NCBI GenBank assembly: GCA_046704785.1
Contig: JBJKRF010000014.1
Span: 1 to 19,687, forward strand
Reading direction: 5' to 3'
DNA length: 19,687 nt
Origin: JBJKRF01 sp046704785
GTDB lineage: Bacteria > Chloroflexota > Anaerolineae > Anaerolineales > Villigracilaceae
This document shows positions 12,308 through 19,687 of the stretch, one piece after another. The translations under genes were made by a program, and so were the position numbers. Each line of letters begins with the position of its first letter. The first letter of the stretch is position 1. Under the pieces are notes generated by a model. That model searched no databases, was not told the origin of the DNA, and saw only the letters and a list, made by a program, of their open reading frames with translations.

Positions 12308-15300
12308 ATGATCCAAAGCATCCAAAACCTGATCCCCCGCTGGCTGCGCTTCGAGCAGCGCGCCAACCTGGCCCCGGACGACCTGCTCGTCCACGATAGC
12401 AACATCGTCTTCGACGGCGACCGCATGGATTACCTGTGGTTCCACGTCACCGAACGCGAAGCCGGCAAACAATGGACCGGCTACCGCGTTGTGCGCCTGC
12501 TGCATGTGCGCTTCATCCCGGTCGAGGTACGTTCGGACGCCGGGCTGCTGCAGAAGATGCGCTCGGTGCTGCGCGGCGCGAACGGAGCGGACGTCAACCT
12601 GGTCTACGTGGCCGCCGGCATCTTCGACGAGCCGGCCATCGGCATCGTGCAGTGCTACGGCGTTTCGTCCTTTGCCGAAAGCAGGGAAGCCGCCGTCCGG
12701 CAATCGCTGCGGGATGTGGCCGTCCTGGAAGCCGGGTTGAAAGGTGCATACCGCCAGATGCGCCTGGAGCCGCTCGGCATCCGTGTGGCGCAGTGGCTGT
12801 ACAACGCGCTCGAACAGTTCCCGCACGCCATCGTGGCGGTGGGACATCCCGACCCGCGCGAGAACGCCCGCGAGAATAACCACAACAACCGCAACCCGCT
12901 GATTGATGCGGATATAACCGCGCAGAATATGTCCTTACAGCAGAACGAAATCCTGTACCGGGGTATGTCGTCGCTGGGCGAGGAGTTCCTGTTGATGGTG
13001 CTGGCCTACAGCGTGCCGGTGCGCACCATCGCCGCGATGCTGGCCGGGTTCGCCGAGGAAGTCTCGATCTGGGCCAGCCAGCAGACCGGCGTGCATTCGG
13101 CCTCGTTCGGTGTTTCGCTGCCGGCGCTGCTCTCCGGGGCGTTGGCCGAATCCGCATCCCAAAACTACGGCTACGGGACGGGCACGTCGCACTCGATTGG
13201 CCAGGCCCACACCGACGGGCAGGCGCAGTCCGAAGGCTCGGCACATACCATCGGCCAGTCCGAGACCAGCGGCTGGTCGCATTCGGCATCGCAGGGCGTG
13301 ACCAGTTCGCAGGGGAAGACCGTCACCAACAGCACCGGACATGTGGACAGCGAAGCGCAAACATCCGGGCACAGCAGCGGCAGTTCGCACACGTCGTCGG
13401 TGGGCGGTGGGCATGTGGACAGTGAATCGCAAGGCTGGAATGCCGGCGCCAGCGCCAACGGCAAGGACATCCCGCTCGTGGGTGGGATTATGAGCGCGCT
13501 GGGGCTGGGCAATGTGAAACTCAATGCCGGCTACAACCAGGGTGTCTCCCAATCGGATATGAGCAGTTGGGGCCAGTCGGACACGAGTTCATCCATGTCG
13601 ATGAGTTCAAATACCAGCGGTCACGCCGATTCGAGCGGGCACGCGGTGGGGAAGAGCAACTCGGTCTCGCACTCGGAAAGCCAGACGGACGGCGTCTTCG
13701 GCTCGGTGTCGCACTCGGTGGCCGACACCACCAGCCAGAGCAGCACCCTTTCGCAGGCGGATACCCAATCGTCGTCGGACACGAAATCTACCGGCGAGTC
13801 GCAGGGGCTGGGCATCGGACGTTCGGCCAGCAGCGGGCTGTCGGTCGGCATCGCGCCGTCCTTCTCCATCGGCGAGTCGGCCCAGTGGCAGAACGATCCG
13901 GCCATGCTGGTGACGCAGATCATGCGCACCCAGGAGAAACTGCTCAACATTGCCAGCATCGAAGGGGCGTTCCACACCGATGTGTACGCCCTGGCGCGCA
14001 GCGAGCGCGGGGTGCAGGCGCTGATGGGCTTGATCCCGGAGTCATTTCAAGGAACCGAAGATGTTGTCACCGGCGTGCAGTGCCGCGATCTGGCGGGCGA
14101 GGAGCAGGCCTACATCCGCCGGCACGCGGCGGTATTCACCCCGTCCACGCGCGCCGAGCGCATCCCCGGCGTGCTGACCGGCTACATGGACTCGACCCTG
14201 CTGACCATGCTCCAGGCGGCGGCCTACGTCGCGCCGGGCGTCTTCGAGCAGGGCGCGGCGCTGACCACCCAGGAGGAAACGCCCGGTTTCGCCTTCTACC
14301 CCGACATGCCCGGCGAACTGCTGCTGGGACGCCAGTATTCAGTCGAGACCGGCAAAGTGACGGACGCGCAGCTCAAGCTCTCGGCTGAACGGCACTTTCA
14401 CACGGCCTTTGTGGGCGATTCGGGTTTTGGCAAGTCGGTGGCCGCCGAGCGCCTGGCCTACGAAGTGCTGACCAAGCTGCACCATCGCGTCATCGTGCTG
14501 GACTTCGGCCAGGGCTGGCGGCGGGCCTTGCGCTGGCCGGGCAGCAAAGGCCGCGTGGACATCCGCCAGTTGTATCCCGGTGCGCAGCGTCCCCTGCGCT
14601 GGAACTTCCTGCAAGTGCCGCGGCGGATCGAGGCCGCCCGCTACCGCACGCTGGTCTGTGAGCTGTTCGCCAACGCCGGGCGGATGGGGCCGCGCCAGTT
14701 GGGCTTCCTGCGCCGGGCGCTGACGGAAGTCTACACCCAGGCCGGTGCCCTGTTCAACAACCTGGACGCGATCCTGGACCCGCTGCTGCGCGCGCAGGTC
14801 GAAAGTGTGCAGGACGGCGAAGCAACTGTGATCGGCGCGCCCGTTGGGAAAAGCGTGCTCTCGCTCAGCCCTGCCCAGCAGCAGGCGCTGTCCGTGTTCC
14901 GCAGTCAGAAGGTCAGCGTCAGCGCGTGGATCAGGACGCTGCGCAATTATTACGGCACGGCGGTGAAGAAGAATGACCAGGCCGGGCGCACCTCGCTGGA
15001 GGGTGTGCTCTTGCGCCTGGAACAGTTCGACGACGGCCAGATGCTGCGCCAGTATGGGCCGGGGCCGGACAGCCTGTCCATCGAAGACCTGGGGCTGCTT
15101 GGGCCATCTCACGACCCTTGGGGTGTGGCGGTGGTTGAGGGCGGCGCGGAGATGGACGAGTTCTCCAAGGCCGCGCTGTTCAGCCTGCTGGCGAACGTGC
15201 TCTATGCGGACGCGGTCGTCCGCCGGCGCGAGAGCCTGGCCGGCGGGAAGTTCCCCATCATGGACATCTTCTTCGAGGAAGCGAATAAGGTTTTATCGGG

Positions 15301-15730
15301 TGTGGCCGGCGGCGCAGCCTCCGACAACGACGCCAACATCGCGGCGGCCGGTTCGGTGGCGGCCATCTGGGAGAGCATGTGGCGCGACGGGCGCAAGTAC
15401 GGCGTCTTCCTGCACCTGATGGCGCAGACGGTTTCCGCGCTGCCCAAGGGCATCTTCTCGTCCTGCGCCAACCTGTTCCTGTTCCAAACCAAAGATGCGA
15501 CCGACCGCGATATGGTCCTGCCGCATCTGGGCAAATCTGAGAAGGGACTGGTGAACACAGAATACAAGCGCTACCTGGCGCGCATCCCGAAGACCTACGC
15601 GATTACCAAACTGGGCTACAGCACGGATGTGTTCGATCTGGAGCCGGTGTTGATCCAGCCGGCGTACATTCAGTGCGCGGAGCCGTCCGATGATGAGATT
15701 GTGCGGGCGTTGAGAGAGATCGGGAATTGA
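12308..15730 (+). CDS. VirB4/HerA-like conjugation ATPase with a long Ser/Gly/His-rich insert
   Basis: In 1140 residues, an N-terminal domain (about 1-280) is followed by a low-complexity Ser/Gly/His/Thr/Gln-rich region (about 285-520). The NTPase part then has Walker A GDSGFGKS (703-710), RVIVLDFGQGWR after it, Walker B FPIMDIFFEEA (982-992), and a late FLHLMAQTVSALPKGIFSSC segment typical of VirB4/TraC/HerA enzymes (Gln motif). Such ATPases energise type IV secretion or conjugative transfer at the inner membrane. The ATG at 12308 was preferred over the 12176 frame start because the upstream 44 codons cross a terminator and a dispersed repeat. VirB4 proteins are usually 700-900 residues; the excess is the insert. 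The family call is firm; FtsK-like coupling protein is the alternative. Confidence 0.82.
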   Translation: MIQSIQNLIPRWLRFEQRANLAPDDLLVHDSNIVFDGDRMDYLWFHVTEREAGKQWTGYRVVRLLHVRFIPVEVRSDAGLLQKMRSVLRGANGADVNLVYVAAGIFDEPAIGIVQCYGVSSFAESREAAVRQSLRDVAVLEAGLKGAYRQMRLEPLGIRVAQWLYNALEQFPHAIVAVGHPDPRENARENNHNNRNPLIDADITAQNMSLQQNEILYRGMSSLGEEFLLMVLAYSVPVRTIAAMLAGFAEEVSIWASQQTGVHSASFGVSLPALLSGALAESASQNYGYGTGTSHSIGQAHTDGQAQSEGSAHTIGQSETSGWSHSASQGVTSSQGKTVTNSTGHVDSEAQTSGHSSGSSHTSSVGGGHVDSESQGWNAGASANGKDIPLVGGIMSALGLGNVKLNAGYNQGVSQSDMSSWGQSDTSSSMSMSSNTSGHADSSGHAVGKSNSVSHSESQTDGVFGSVSHSVADTTSQSSTLSQADTQSSSDTKSTGESQGLGIGRSASSGLSVGIAPSFSIGESAQWQNDPAMLVTQIMRTQEKLLNIASIEGAFHTDVYALARSERGVQALMGLIPESFQGTEDVVTGVQCRDLAGEEQAYIRRHAAVFTPSTRAERIPGVLTGYMDSTLLTMLQAAAYVAPGVFEQGAALTTQEETPGFAFYPDMPGELLLGRQYSVETGKVTDAQLKLSAERHFHTAFVGDSGFGKSVAAERLAYEVLTKLHHRVIVLDFGQGWRRALRWPGSKGRVDIRQLYPGAQRPLRWNFLQVPRRIEAARYRTLVCELFANAGRMGPRQLGFLRRALTEVYTQAGALFNNLDAILDPLLRAQVESVQDGEATVIGAPVGKSVLSLSPAQQQALSVFRSQKVSVSAWIRTLRNYYGTAVKKNDQAGRTSLEGVLLRLEQFDDGQMLRQYGPGPDSLSIEDLGLLGPSHDPWGVAVVEGGAEMDEFSKAALFSLLANVLYADAVVRRRESLAGGKFPIMDIFFEEANKVLSGVAGGAASDNDANIAAAGSVAAIWESMWRDGRKYGVFLHLMAQTVSALPKGIFSSCANLFLFQTKDATDRDMVLPHLGKSEKGLVNTEYKRYLARIPKTYAITKLGYSTDVFDLEPVLIQPAYIQCAEPSDDEIVRALREIGN

Positions 15731-15742
15731 TCTGACCTAAGA

Positions 15743-16069
15743 TTATTCCCCCAAAAGACGCGGCTGGCGTCCTTCGTCGAGATCGCTTTCCCATTTGAGC
15801 TTGCCGGGCAAGCTGCGCGCGTCGGCTTGTTCATGCAACTGTATGGCTTCCAGCAGCGCTTCGCGCGAAACTTTGCCCTGATAGCCCGCGATGATCTCGT
15901 CCATCGTTTCGCCTGCGGCCAGACGGTCAAGCGCGCCGCCGACCTCGATGCGCGTGTATTTGAACGTGGGACGCCCGCTGCAGACCCCCGGCGCGCGCAC
16001 GATGTATTTCCCAAGCGGGGTGTATCGGTAGGGTCGATTGTCCATTGTTTCGGTGATGAACTCGCTCAT
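15743..16069 (-). CDS. DUF433 (antitoxin-like) protein
   Basis: The 108-residue protein carries the DUF433 signature VCSGRPTFKYTRIEV (29-43, usual form CGGRPTFKGTRI), followed by the helix pattern LDRLAAGETMDEIIAGY and SREALLEAIQLHEQA. DUF433 proteins are small winged-helix/Vbs-type proteins, often antitoxins paired with a PIN-like DUF5615 toxin. No partner is present: its 3' side runs into the end of the VirB4-like gene 12 bp away, and upstream is non-coding. The AGAGAGG-type RBS is on the minus strand. It has an N-terminal extension of about 25 residues and a C-terminal tail beyond the core. Confidence 0.82.
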   Translation of the reverse strand: MSEFITETMDNRPYRYTPLGKYIVRAPGVCSGRPTFKYTRIEVGGALDRLAAGETMDEIIAGYQGKVSREALLEAIQLHEQADARSLPGKLKWESDLDEGRQPRLLGE

Positions 16070-16189
16070 TGTGCCTCTCTTTCGCCGCTTTCATTATAAG
16101 AATAGCGCCGACTTTCGGCAAGCCGTCGCGTTGATTACATTCGGCTTACAAACGCGGCCCGTAACGAGCGCCGTGCTATATAATTAACC

Positions 16190-16620
16190 CAGATAGGGGA
16201 TGCAATGCCCTGCGCGCCCAATGAGTGAACCTTTTTCATAACTCACAGGGGAAAACCGGGGAATGTCTGCCGTGTTGCGCCGGGGATGAATGTACGACGA
16301 GGAAAGGAGGCGCGTATCGAGGAACCCATTCAGGACAGTTCAGGATGAAGCCGCCCCAACGGGCGGCGCGAAGCGCGCAAGGGAGGCGTCCCTTGTGGCT
16401 TTGATTGGAAGCCGATGGGAGCTTGATGGGAGCTCGATGGCTCCTCGATGGTTCCTACACTTGAACCCATCCAGACCTGGCAGTCTATCGGGGAAACGGA
16501 TTTGAGCGTTAAAACCATGCGTCGTGTGACGCGAAAACAGAACGGTTCTCGGCGAGAACGCCCGTTGGCGTGTTCCAACGCGCCTGATGGATTTTCCGAC
16601 AGCCTGCCAGATGCATAATG
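16190..16620 (+). ncRNA. Hairpin-dense non-coding region, candidate structured RNA
   Basis: No credible protein is encoded between 16070 and 16633. Successive perfect stems are visible: GCCGCCC/GGGCGGC (16350-16367), AAGGGA/TCCCTT (16379-16394), GCGTC/GACGC (16519-16532), GTTCTC/GAGAAC (16545-16559), CGTTGG/CCAACG (16563-16580), plus TGAGT/ACTCA near 16222-16245 and a GGAGC/GCTCC pair within the 11-bp repeats. A TATAAT lies at 16179-16184 without a good -35. Strand is taken from the downstream gene. I do not recognise it as RNase P, tmRNA, 6S or a known riboswitch. Confidence 0.35.
16414..16457. repeat. Four 11-bp tandem repeats
   Basis: Units GATGGGAGCTT, GATGGGAGCTC, GATGGCTCCTC and GATGGTTCCTA follow each other without a gap. 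The GATGG part is constant. GGAGC of unit 2 can pair with GCTCC of unit 3. Confidence 0.85.
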
Positions 16621-16633
16621 AAAGGAGAATGCA

Positions 16634-17228
16634 ATGGCGCGTATTGTTTTGAACCCTGCTATCCAGGTGATCAGCGGCAATGTGGCCGGGTTTGTCTATC
16701 GCCAACAGGCCGATGGTTCGGTGGTGTTGGCGCGGCAGGCCCTGCCGGACCCCCGACCGCGAACCGACCCCGGCCCAGGCCGAGCAGATGCAAAAGTTCA
16801 AGGAGGCCTCGGCACGTTACCGACGCCTGTTGGAAGATGAAGGGGTGGAGGCGGCCTATAAGAAGCTGCTGGCCGAACGCGGCCCGACCGGGCGGCTGCG
16901 GGCCTTGGTGATGGGCGATATTTTGGGCTCGCCCAAGATCAGCACGCTTGACCTTTCGGCCTATCACGGAGCGGTTGGGGATACTCTGCGGGTGCTGGCC
17001 GAGGATAGCGTGGGCGTCTCGCAGTTGAAGCTGCGCATCCTGGACGCGACCGCCGGGCAGGAGGTGGAAAACGCCGAGAAGGACCTGGGCGACCAGGTCT
17101 CCGGCGCGGTGGAGTGGATCTACACGGCCACCGTTGCCCTGCCCGCCGACCACGCCGCCCAGGTGGAAGTGACGGCCTACGACCTGGCCGGCAACGAGAT
17201 CAAGGCCAGCGAGGATATGTCTGCATAA
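16634..17228 (+). pseudogene. Frameshifted gene: two-domain protein of unknown function with Ig-like C-terminus
   Basis: The N-terminal frame MARIVLNPAIQVISGNVAGFVYRQ...ALPDP runs into a run of five C (16750-16754). After it, coding continues in the +1 frame as DREPTPAQAEQMQKFKEASARYRRL to the stop at 17228. Removing one C restores a single protein of about 197 residues. The N-terminal half resembles small phage-like proteins that begin ARIxLNP...ISGxxGxxVYR and have a PTxAQ...RFxEA helix. The C-terminal half (DLSAYHGAVGDTLRVLAEDSVGVSQLKLRILD...EVTAYDLAGN) looks like a beta-sandwich Ig-like domain. RBS AAAGGAGA precedes the ATG. It is a real mutation, a sequencing error in the C-run, or (less likely) programmed shifting. 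A good terminator follows. Confidence 0.75.
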
Positions 17229-17254
17229 GGCGGTTGAACCGCTGATTGCCAAAC

Positions 17255-17291
17255 GACAGCCACCCCGGTTTGAGGTGGCTGTCTGATTTTT
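17255..17291 (+). terminator. Rho-independent terminator after the frameshifted gene
   Basis: The perfect 10-bp stem GACAGCCACC (17255-17264) / GGTGGCTGTC (17274-17283) is followed by TGATTTTT. The rest of the gap up to 17441 shows no gene; the TATACT near 17388 has no well-spaced -35. Confidence 0.85.
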
Positions 17292-17441
17292 GATTTGAAG
17301 ATGGGATACTTGTCACAATTTCTTGGCGGGCGCATGATGTGTTTGCTGAGCGGGGAGTATTGACCCGGCAGAAATCAGGTTTTCTTGTATACTTGCCTTA
17401 CATTGTTTAAGTGAAATTCCACATCCAACTGGGAAATTCTC

Positions 17442-19508
17442 ATGCACACCTTAACCGAAGAACAACGCCAACATATCATTGCCTTGCTCGAAAACGGCGA
17501 AAATTTACCTGCCGAATTCAAATACCTGCTCTTCCCCACAGAAAAACAAGAGTATGAATTGGTATACGCAGGCAAGGAACGCGAAGAAGATATTTTGGCC
17601 GAAACAATGGCTGTGCCTTTGCAACCAATCCGTTCATTTGGCGGGAATGGAGTCAGTTGGTACAACAAACTTATTTTAGGGGACAACTTACAGGCAATGA
17701 AAACGCTTTTGCAGATGAAGGAAAAGGGGAAATTAGTAAATTCGGATGGGTCTCCAGGTATCAGGTTGATTTATATAGATCCTCCATTTGCAACCAAGCA
17801 AGATTTTAGAGGAAATCAAGAAGAAAAAGCATACCAAGACAAAGTGATAGGCGCTCAGTTTTTAGAGTTCTTACGAAAGCGTCTTGTTTTGATGAAAGAA
17901 TTACTTTCTGCTGATGGGTCAATTTATATTCACATGGATTGGCGAAAAATCCACTATATAAAAGGGCTTGCTGATGAAATTTTTGGGGAAAGCCGATTTC
18001 GCAACGAGGTTATTTGGAAGCGAACATCTGCCCATAGCGACTCAAACACTTATGGCAATGTCCATGACATATTGCTCTTTTACACAAAATCAGATAACTT
18101 GGTTTTCAATCCTCAGTACAAAGACTATACAGATATATACATTGCTGAGCGATATAAACACATTGACAAAGATGGCAGGCGTTTTGCAGATGGTGATTTG
18201 ATAGGGACTGGGCTTAAAGGCGGAGGCTATATTTATGAGTGGAAAGGTATAACAAAGAATTGGCGCTGTCCAATAGAAACAATGCAACAATACGAAAGAG
18301 AAGACAAACTTTATTACACCAAGAATGGTATTGCACGATTAAAGCGTTATCTTGATACAGTTCCAGGAAAGCCAACTATTGATATGTGGTTAGATATTTT
18401 CCCGGTAAACTCTCAAGCGGCAGAAAGGGTAGATTATCCTACTCAAAAACCTGAGTCTCTTCTAAACTTGGTTATTGCATCGTCATCAAACCCTGGCGAT
18501 CTTGTGCTTGATGCCTTCGCGGGCTCAGGCACAACACTTGCGGTTGCAGAAAAACTAGGACGTCGTTGGATAGGGATAGATTGCGGAAAGTTAGCAATTT
18601 ACACCATTCAAAAGCGAATGCTGCATCTCAAGAGCGAGATTGGCAATAAAGGCAAACCTCATAAAATCAAGCCATTTACACTCTTTAGCGCCGGGCTATA
18701 TGATTTCTCGTATCTACGCAGCTTGCCCTGGGAAGGCTGGCGCTCTTACGCGCTGAACATCTTCCAATGCAAGGATGCTCCTCACAAAGTCGGCGGTGTC
18801 AAGTTGGATGGCACACGCGGGGGTGATGATGTGTTGGTGTTCAATCATCGCTTGGGCGGCGGCGTCATCCTCGATTACGGTTTCATTGATGATTTGCATT
18901 CTCAGCTGGGCAGTCGCGTAGGTTCACGCTTTTTTATCATTGCTCCTGCGTCAAGCGTGGGCTTCCTCGAAGATTATGTTGAAAAGGGACGCACCCGTTA
19001 CTACATTTTGCGCATCCCTTATTCGATCATCAACGAATTACACAGCCGCGATTTCTCTGCTTTGCTCCAACCGGTGGATGAAACAGAAGTAAATGCCACA
19101 GTCGAAGCCGTTGGCTTTGATTTCATGCGCCAGCCCAAAGTAAACTGCGAATATTTCATCGCTGAACCCGAAGGTGAATTATTCAAGAATGCAGTTATCA
19201 AAATCCTTACTTTTCAGAGCCAGGCAATGGCAAAAGGAGCCAGCCAAAAAGGAAACCTGGAAACACTCTCAATGGTCTTGGTAGATTATGATTATCCTTA
19301 CGACCCAAATCGCAAAGGCCAGCAGGCTGCACTTCCTTTCGAGGTGGATGCTGTTTTCTATGCTAATGAGATTCAGAACGCTGGTTGGGAGGTGCGCCTG
19401 CCGCTCAATTCTTTTGGCAAATGCGTTATGCTGATCTATGTGGATATTTATGGGAATGAGTACGTCGAAGTAAAAGTTATCAGCGACTTTGGCGTTCCAG
19501 AACAGTAG
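17442..19508 (+). CDS. mod: Type III-like DNA methyltransferase (Mod subunit, beta class N6-adenine/N4-cytosine)
   Basis: This 688-residue protein has motif IV DPPF (113-116, in RLIYIDPPFATKQDF) before the SAM-binding motif FAGSGT (359-364, in VLDAFAGSGTTLAVAEKLGRRWIGID), which is the beta-class order. GDN (80-82) and the long region between the two motifs (target recognition) fit Mod proteins of type III restriction systems. The C-terminal ~260 residues are a Mod-like extension. The ATG at 17442 gives the normal N-terminus, though the RBS is poor. The middle (about 17690-18480) is visibly more AT-rich than the 3' half, suggesting exchange of the recognition domain. The next frame starts 9 nt after the stop and is broken. 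It methylates DNA for self-protection; specificity is not readable. Confidence 0.88.
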   Translation: MHTLTEEQRQHIIALLENGENLPAEFKYLLFPTEKQEYELVYAGKEREEDILAETMAVPLQPIRSFGGNGVSWYNKLILGDNLQAMKTLLQMKEKGKLVNSDGSPGIRLIYIDPPFATKQDFRGNQEEKAYQDKVIGAQFLEFLRKRLVLMKELLSADGSIYIHMDWRKIHYIKGLADEIFGESRFRNEVIWKRTSAHSDSNTYGNVHDILLFYTKSDNLVFNPQYKDYTDIYIAERYKHIDKDGRRFADGDLIGTGLKGGGYIYEWKGITKNWRCPIETMQQYEREDKLYYTKNGIARLKRYLDTVPGKPTIDMWLDIFPVNSQAAERVDYPTQKPESLLNLVIASSSNPGDLVLDAFAGSGTTLAVAEKLGRRWIGIDCGKLAIYTIQKRMLHLKSEIGNKGKPHKIKPFTLFSAGLYDFSYLRSLPWEGWRSYALNIFQCKDAPHKVGGVKLDGTRGGDDVLVFNHRLGGGVILDYGFIDDLHSQLGSRVGSRFFIIAPASSVGFLEDYVEKGRTRYYILRIPYSIINELHSRDFSALLQPVDETEVNATVEAVGFDFMRQPKVNCEYFIAEPEGELFKNAVIKILTFQSQAMAKGASQKGNLETLSMVLVDYDYPYDPNRKGQQAALPFEVDAVFYANEIQNAGWEVRLPLNSFGKCVMLIYVDIYGNEYVEVKVISDFGVPEQ

Positions 19509-19517
19509 GGAAAAACC

Positions 19518-19589
19518 ATGTCTGACCAGCAACGCTATCGAAATGAAGACTTGGTTCTAACTTTAGTTTTCGCTAAGTCGTTCTGGTAA
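19518..19589 (+). pseudogene. First codons of a probable restriction (Res) subunit, interrupted
   Basis: ATG at 19518, with GGGAAAAA upstream, opens MSDQQRYRNEDLVLTL, which resembles the N-terminus of DEAD-box restriction subunits that follow mod genes. After about 16 codons it becomes VFAKSFW and stops. The break is close to the start of the probable insertion sequence. The identification rests on position and a short match. Confidence 0.45.
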
Positions 19590-19596
19590 AAAAGAT

Positions 19597-19661
19597 GGTA
19601 ATGGGTTCAAAACGTGATAATCTTGTTTTTGCGAAAACAGATTTCACAGGAGCCCATTACC
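19597..19661. repeat. Inverted repeat flanking the start of the terminal frame
   Basis: GGTAATGGG (19597-19605) and CCCATTACC (19653-19661) are perfect 9-bp arms, extendable by a G-T pair. The right arm lies between the RBS (AGGAG) and the GTG start, so in a read-through transcript it would hide the start region. Confidence 0.7.
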
Positions 19662-19687
19662 GTGATAAATAATACCATAGCAACCTT
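19662..19687 (+). CDS. Start of a probable transposase gene (partial)
   Basis: The GTG at 19662 follows ACAGGAG by 9 nt and reads MINNTIAT before the window ends. Start context and position inside the presumed IS suggest a DDE transposase. Eight residues are too few to assign a family. Confidence 0.35.

Larger units (their letters stand above)
19561..19687 (+). mobile_element. Probable left end of an insertion sequence
   Basis: The restriction-subunit frame breaks near 19561. Sequence beyond it has the look of an IS end: a non-coding leader of about 100 bp, an inverted repeat over the RBS, then a new start codon at 19662 running off the window. The exact boundary and terminal inverted repeat cannot be set without the right end. 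Confidence 0.4.

Noticed and set aside
13141..13870. CRISPR array or DNA satellite
   Set aside because: The repeats are protein-level low complexity in an open frame; DNA units vary in length and have no constant spacers.
12594..14388. Long antisense and shifted frames over the VirB4-like gene
   Set aside because: High-GC shadows with Arg/Ala/Pro-rich translations; none has a recognisable domain.
16290..16505. Small coding frame of 71 codons
   Set aside because: It crosses the 11-bp repeats and several hairpins, and has no RBS-supported or family-like sequence.

Overview
The window looks like an accessory (integrative-element and defence-island) region of a bacterial chromosome, probably Anaerolineae/Chloroflexota. 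That placement rests on a GC-rich conjugation-type module with an S/G/H-rich VirB4-like ATPase, on tandem DUF234-type ATPases, on a DUF433 protein, and on a 'tctgcgtgatctgcgtcatc'-type interspersed repeat. It is pattern recognition, not a database result. Base composition is strongly mosaic: AT-rich CBASS genes (about 1175-5300) and an AT-rich methyltransferase core sit between GC-rich backbone genes.

Layout. 1-600: the 3' end of a tyrosine recombinase, then the 3' half of a tRNA-Met(CAT) gene that reads as an attachment-site remnant, with inverted and direct repeats around it. 627-1203: a strong hairpin terminator and a ParA ATPase that is cut off after 169 codons. 1145-5298: a complete short type II-like CBASS operon on the minus strand (Cap5 HNH-SAVED nuclease, CD-NTase, stand-alone E2 with a SEC-C tail). 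It is divergent from a CapH/CapP-like pair (XRE repressor and ImmA/IrrE-like protein). The shared promoter region has two identical-architecture operators exactly 40 bp apart that overlap the promoters. 5300-8610: two full-length paralogous AAA ATPase + DUF234 (PD-(D/E)XK-like) genes and a fragment of a third. Each full gene has a 41-nt palindrome ending right at its ribosome binding site. 8777-15730: a conjugation-type module (TM protein, secreted protein, polytopic membrane protein, two small proteins, VirB4-like ATPase). 15743-17291: a DUF433 antitoxin-like gene, a hairpin-dense non-coding stretch, and a frameshifted gene of unknown function with its terminator. 17442-19687: a type III-like DNA methyltransferase, the first codons of what is probably its partner restriction subunit, and a probable insertion-sequence end interrupting it.

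How it fits together. The CBASS block is a self-contained, regulated abortive-infection module. It seems to have entered by a recombination event that truncated parA and made the E2 reading frame run into antisense parA sequence. The methyltransferase has probably lost its restriction partner. The most novel-looking feature is the palindrome-ATPase pairing: the two 41-nt palindromes keep the same geometry and position but differ by symmetric, pair-preserving substitutions. A hairpin-dense 430-bp non-coding region before the frameshifted gene is a second candidate for something undescribed. All family assignments are from motifs read by eye.
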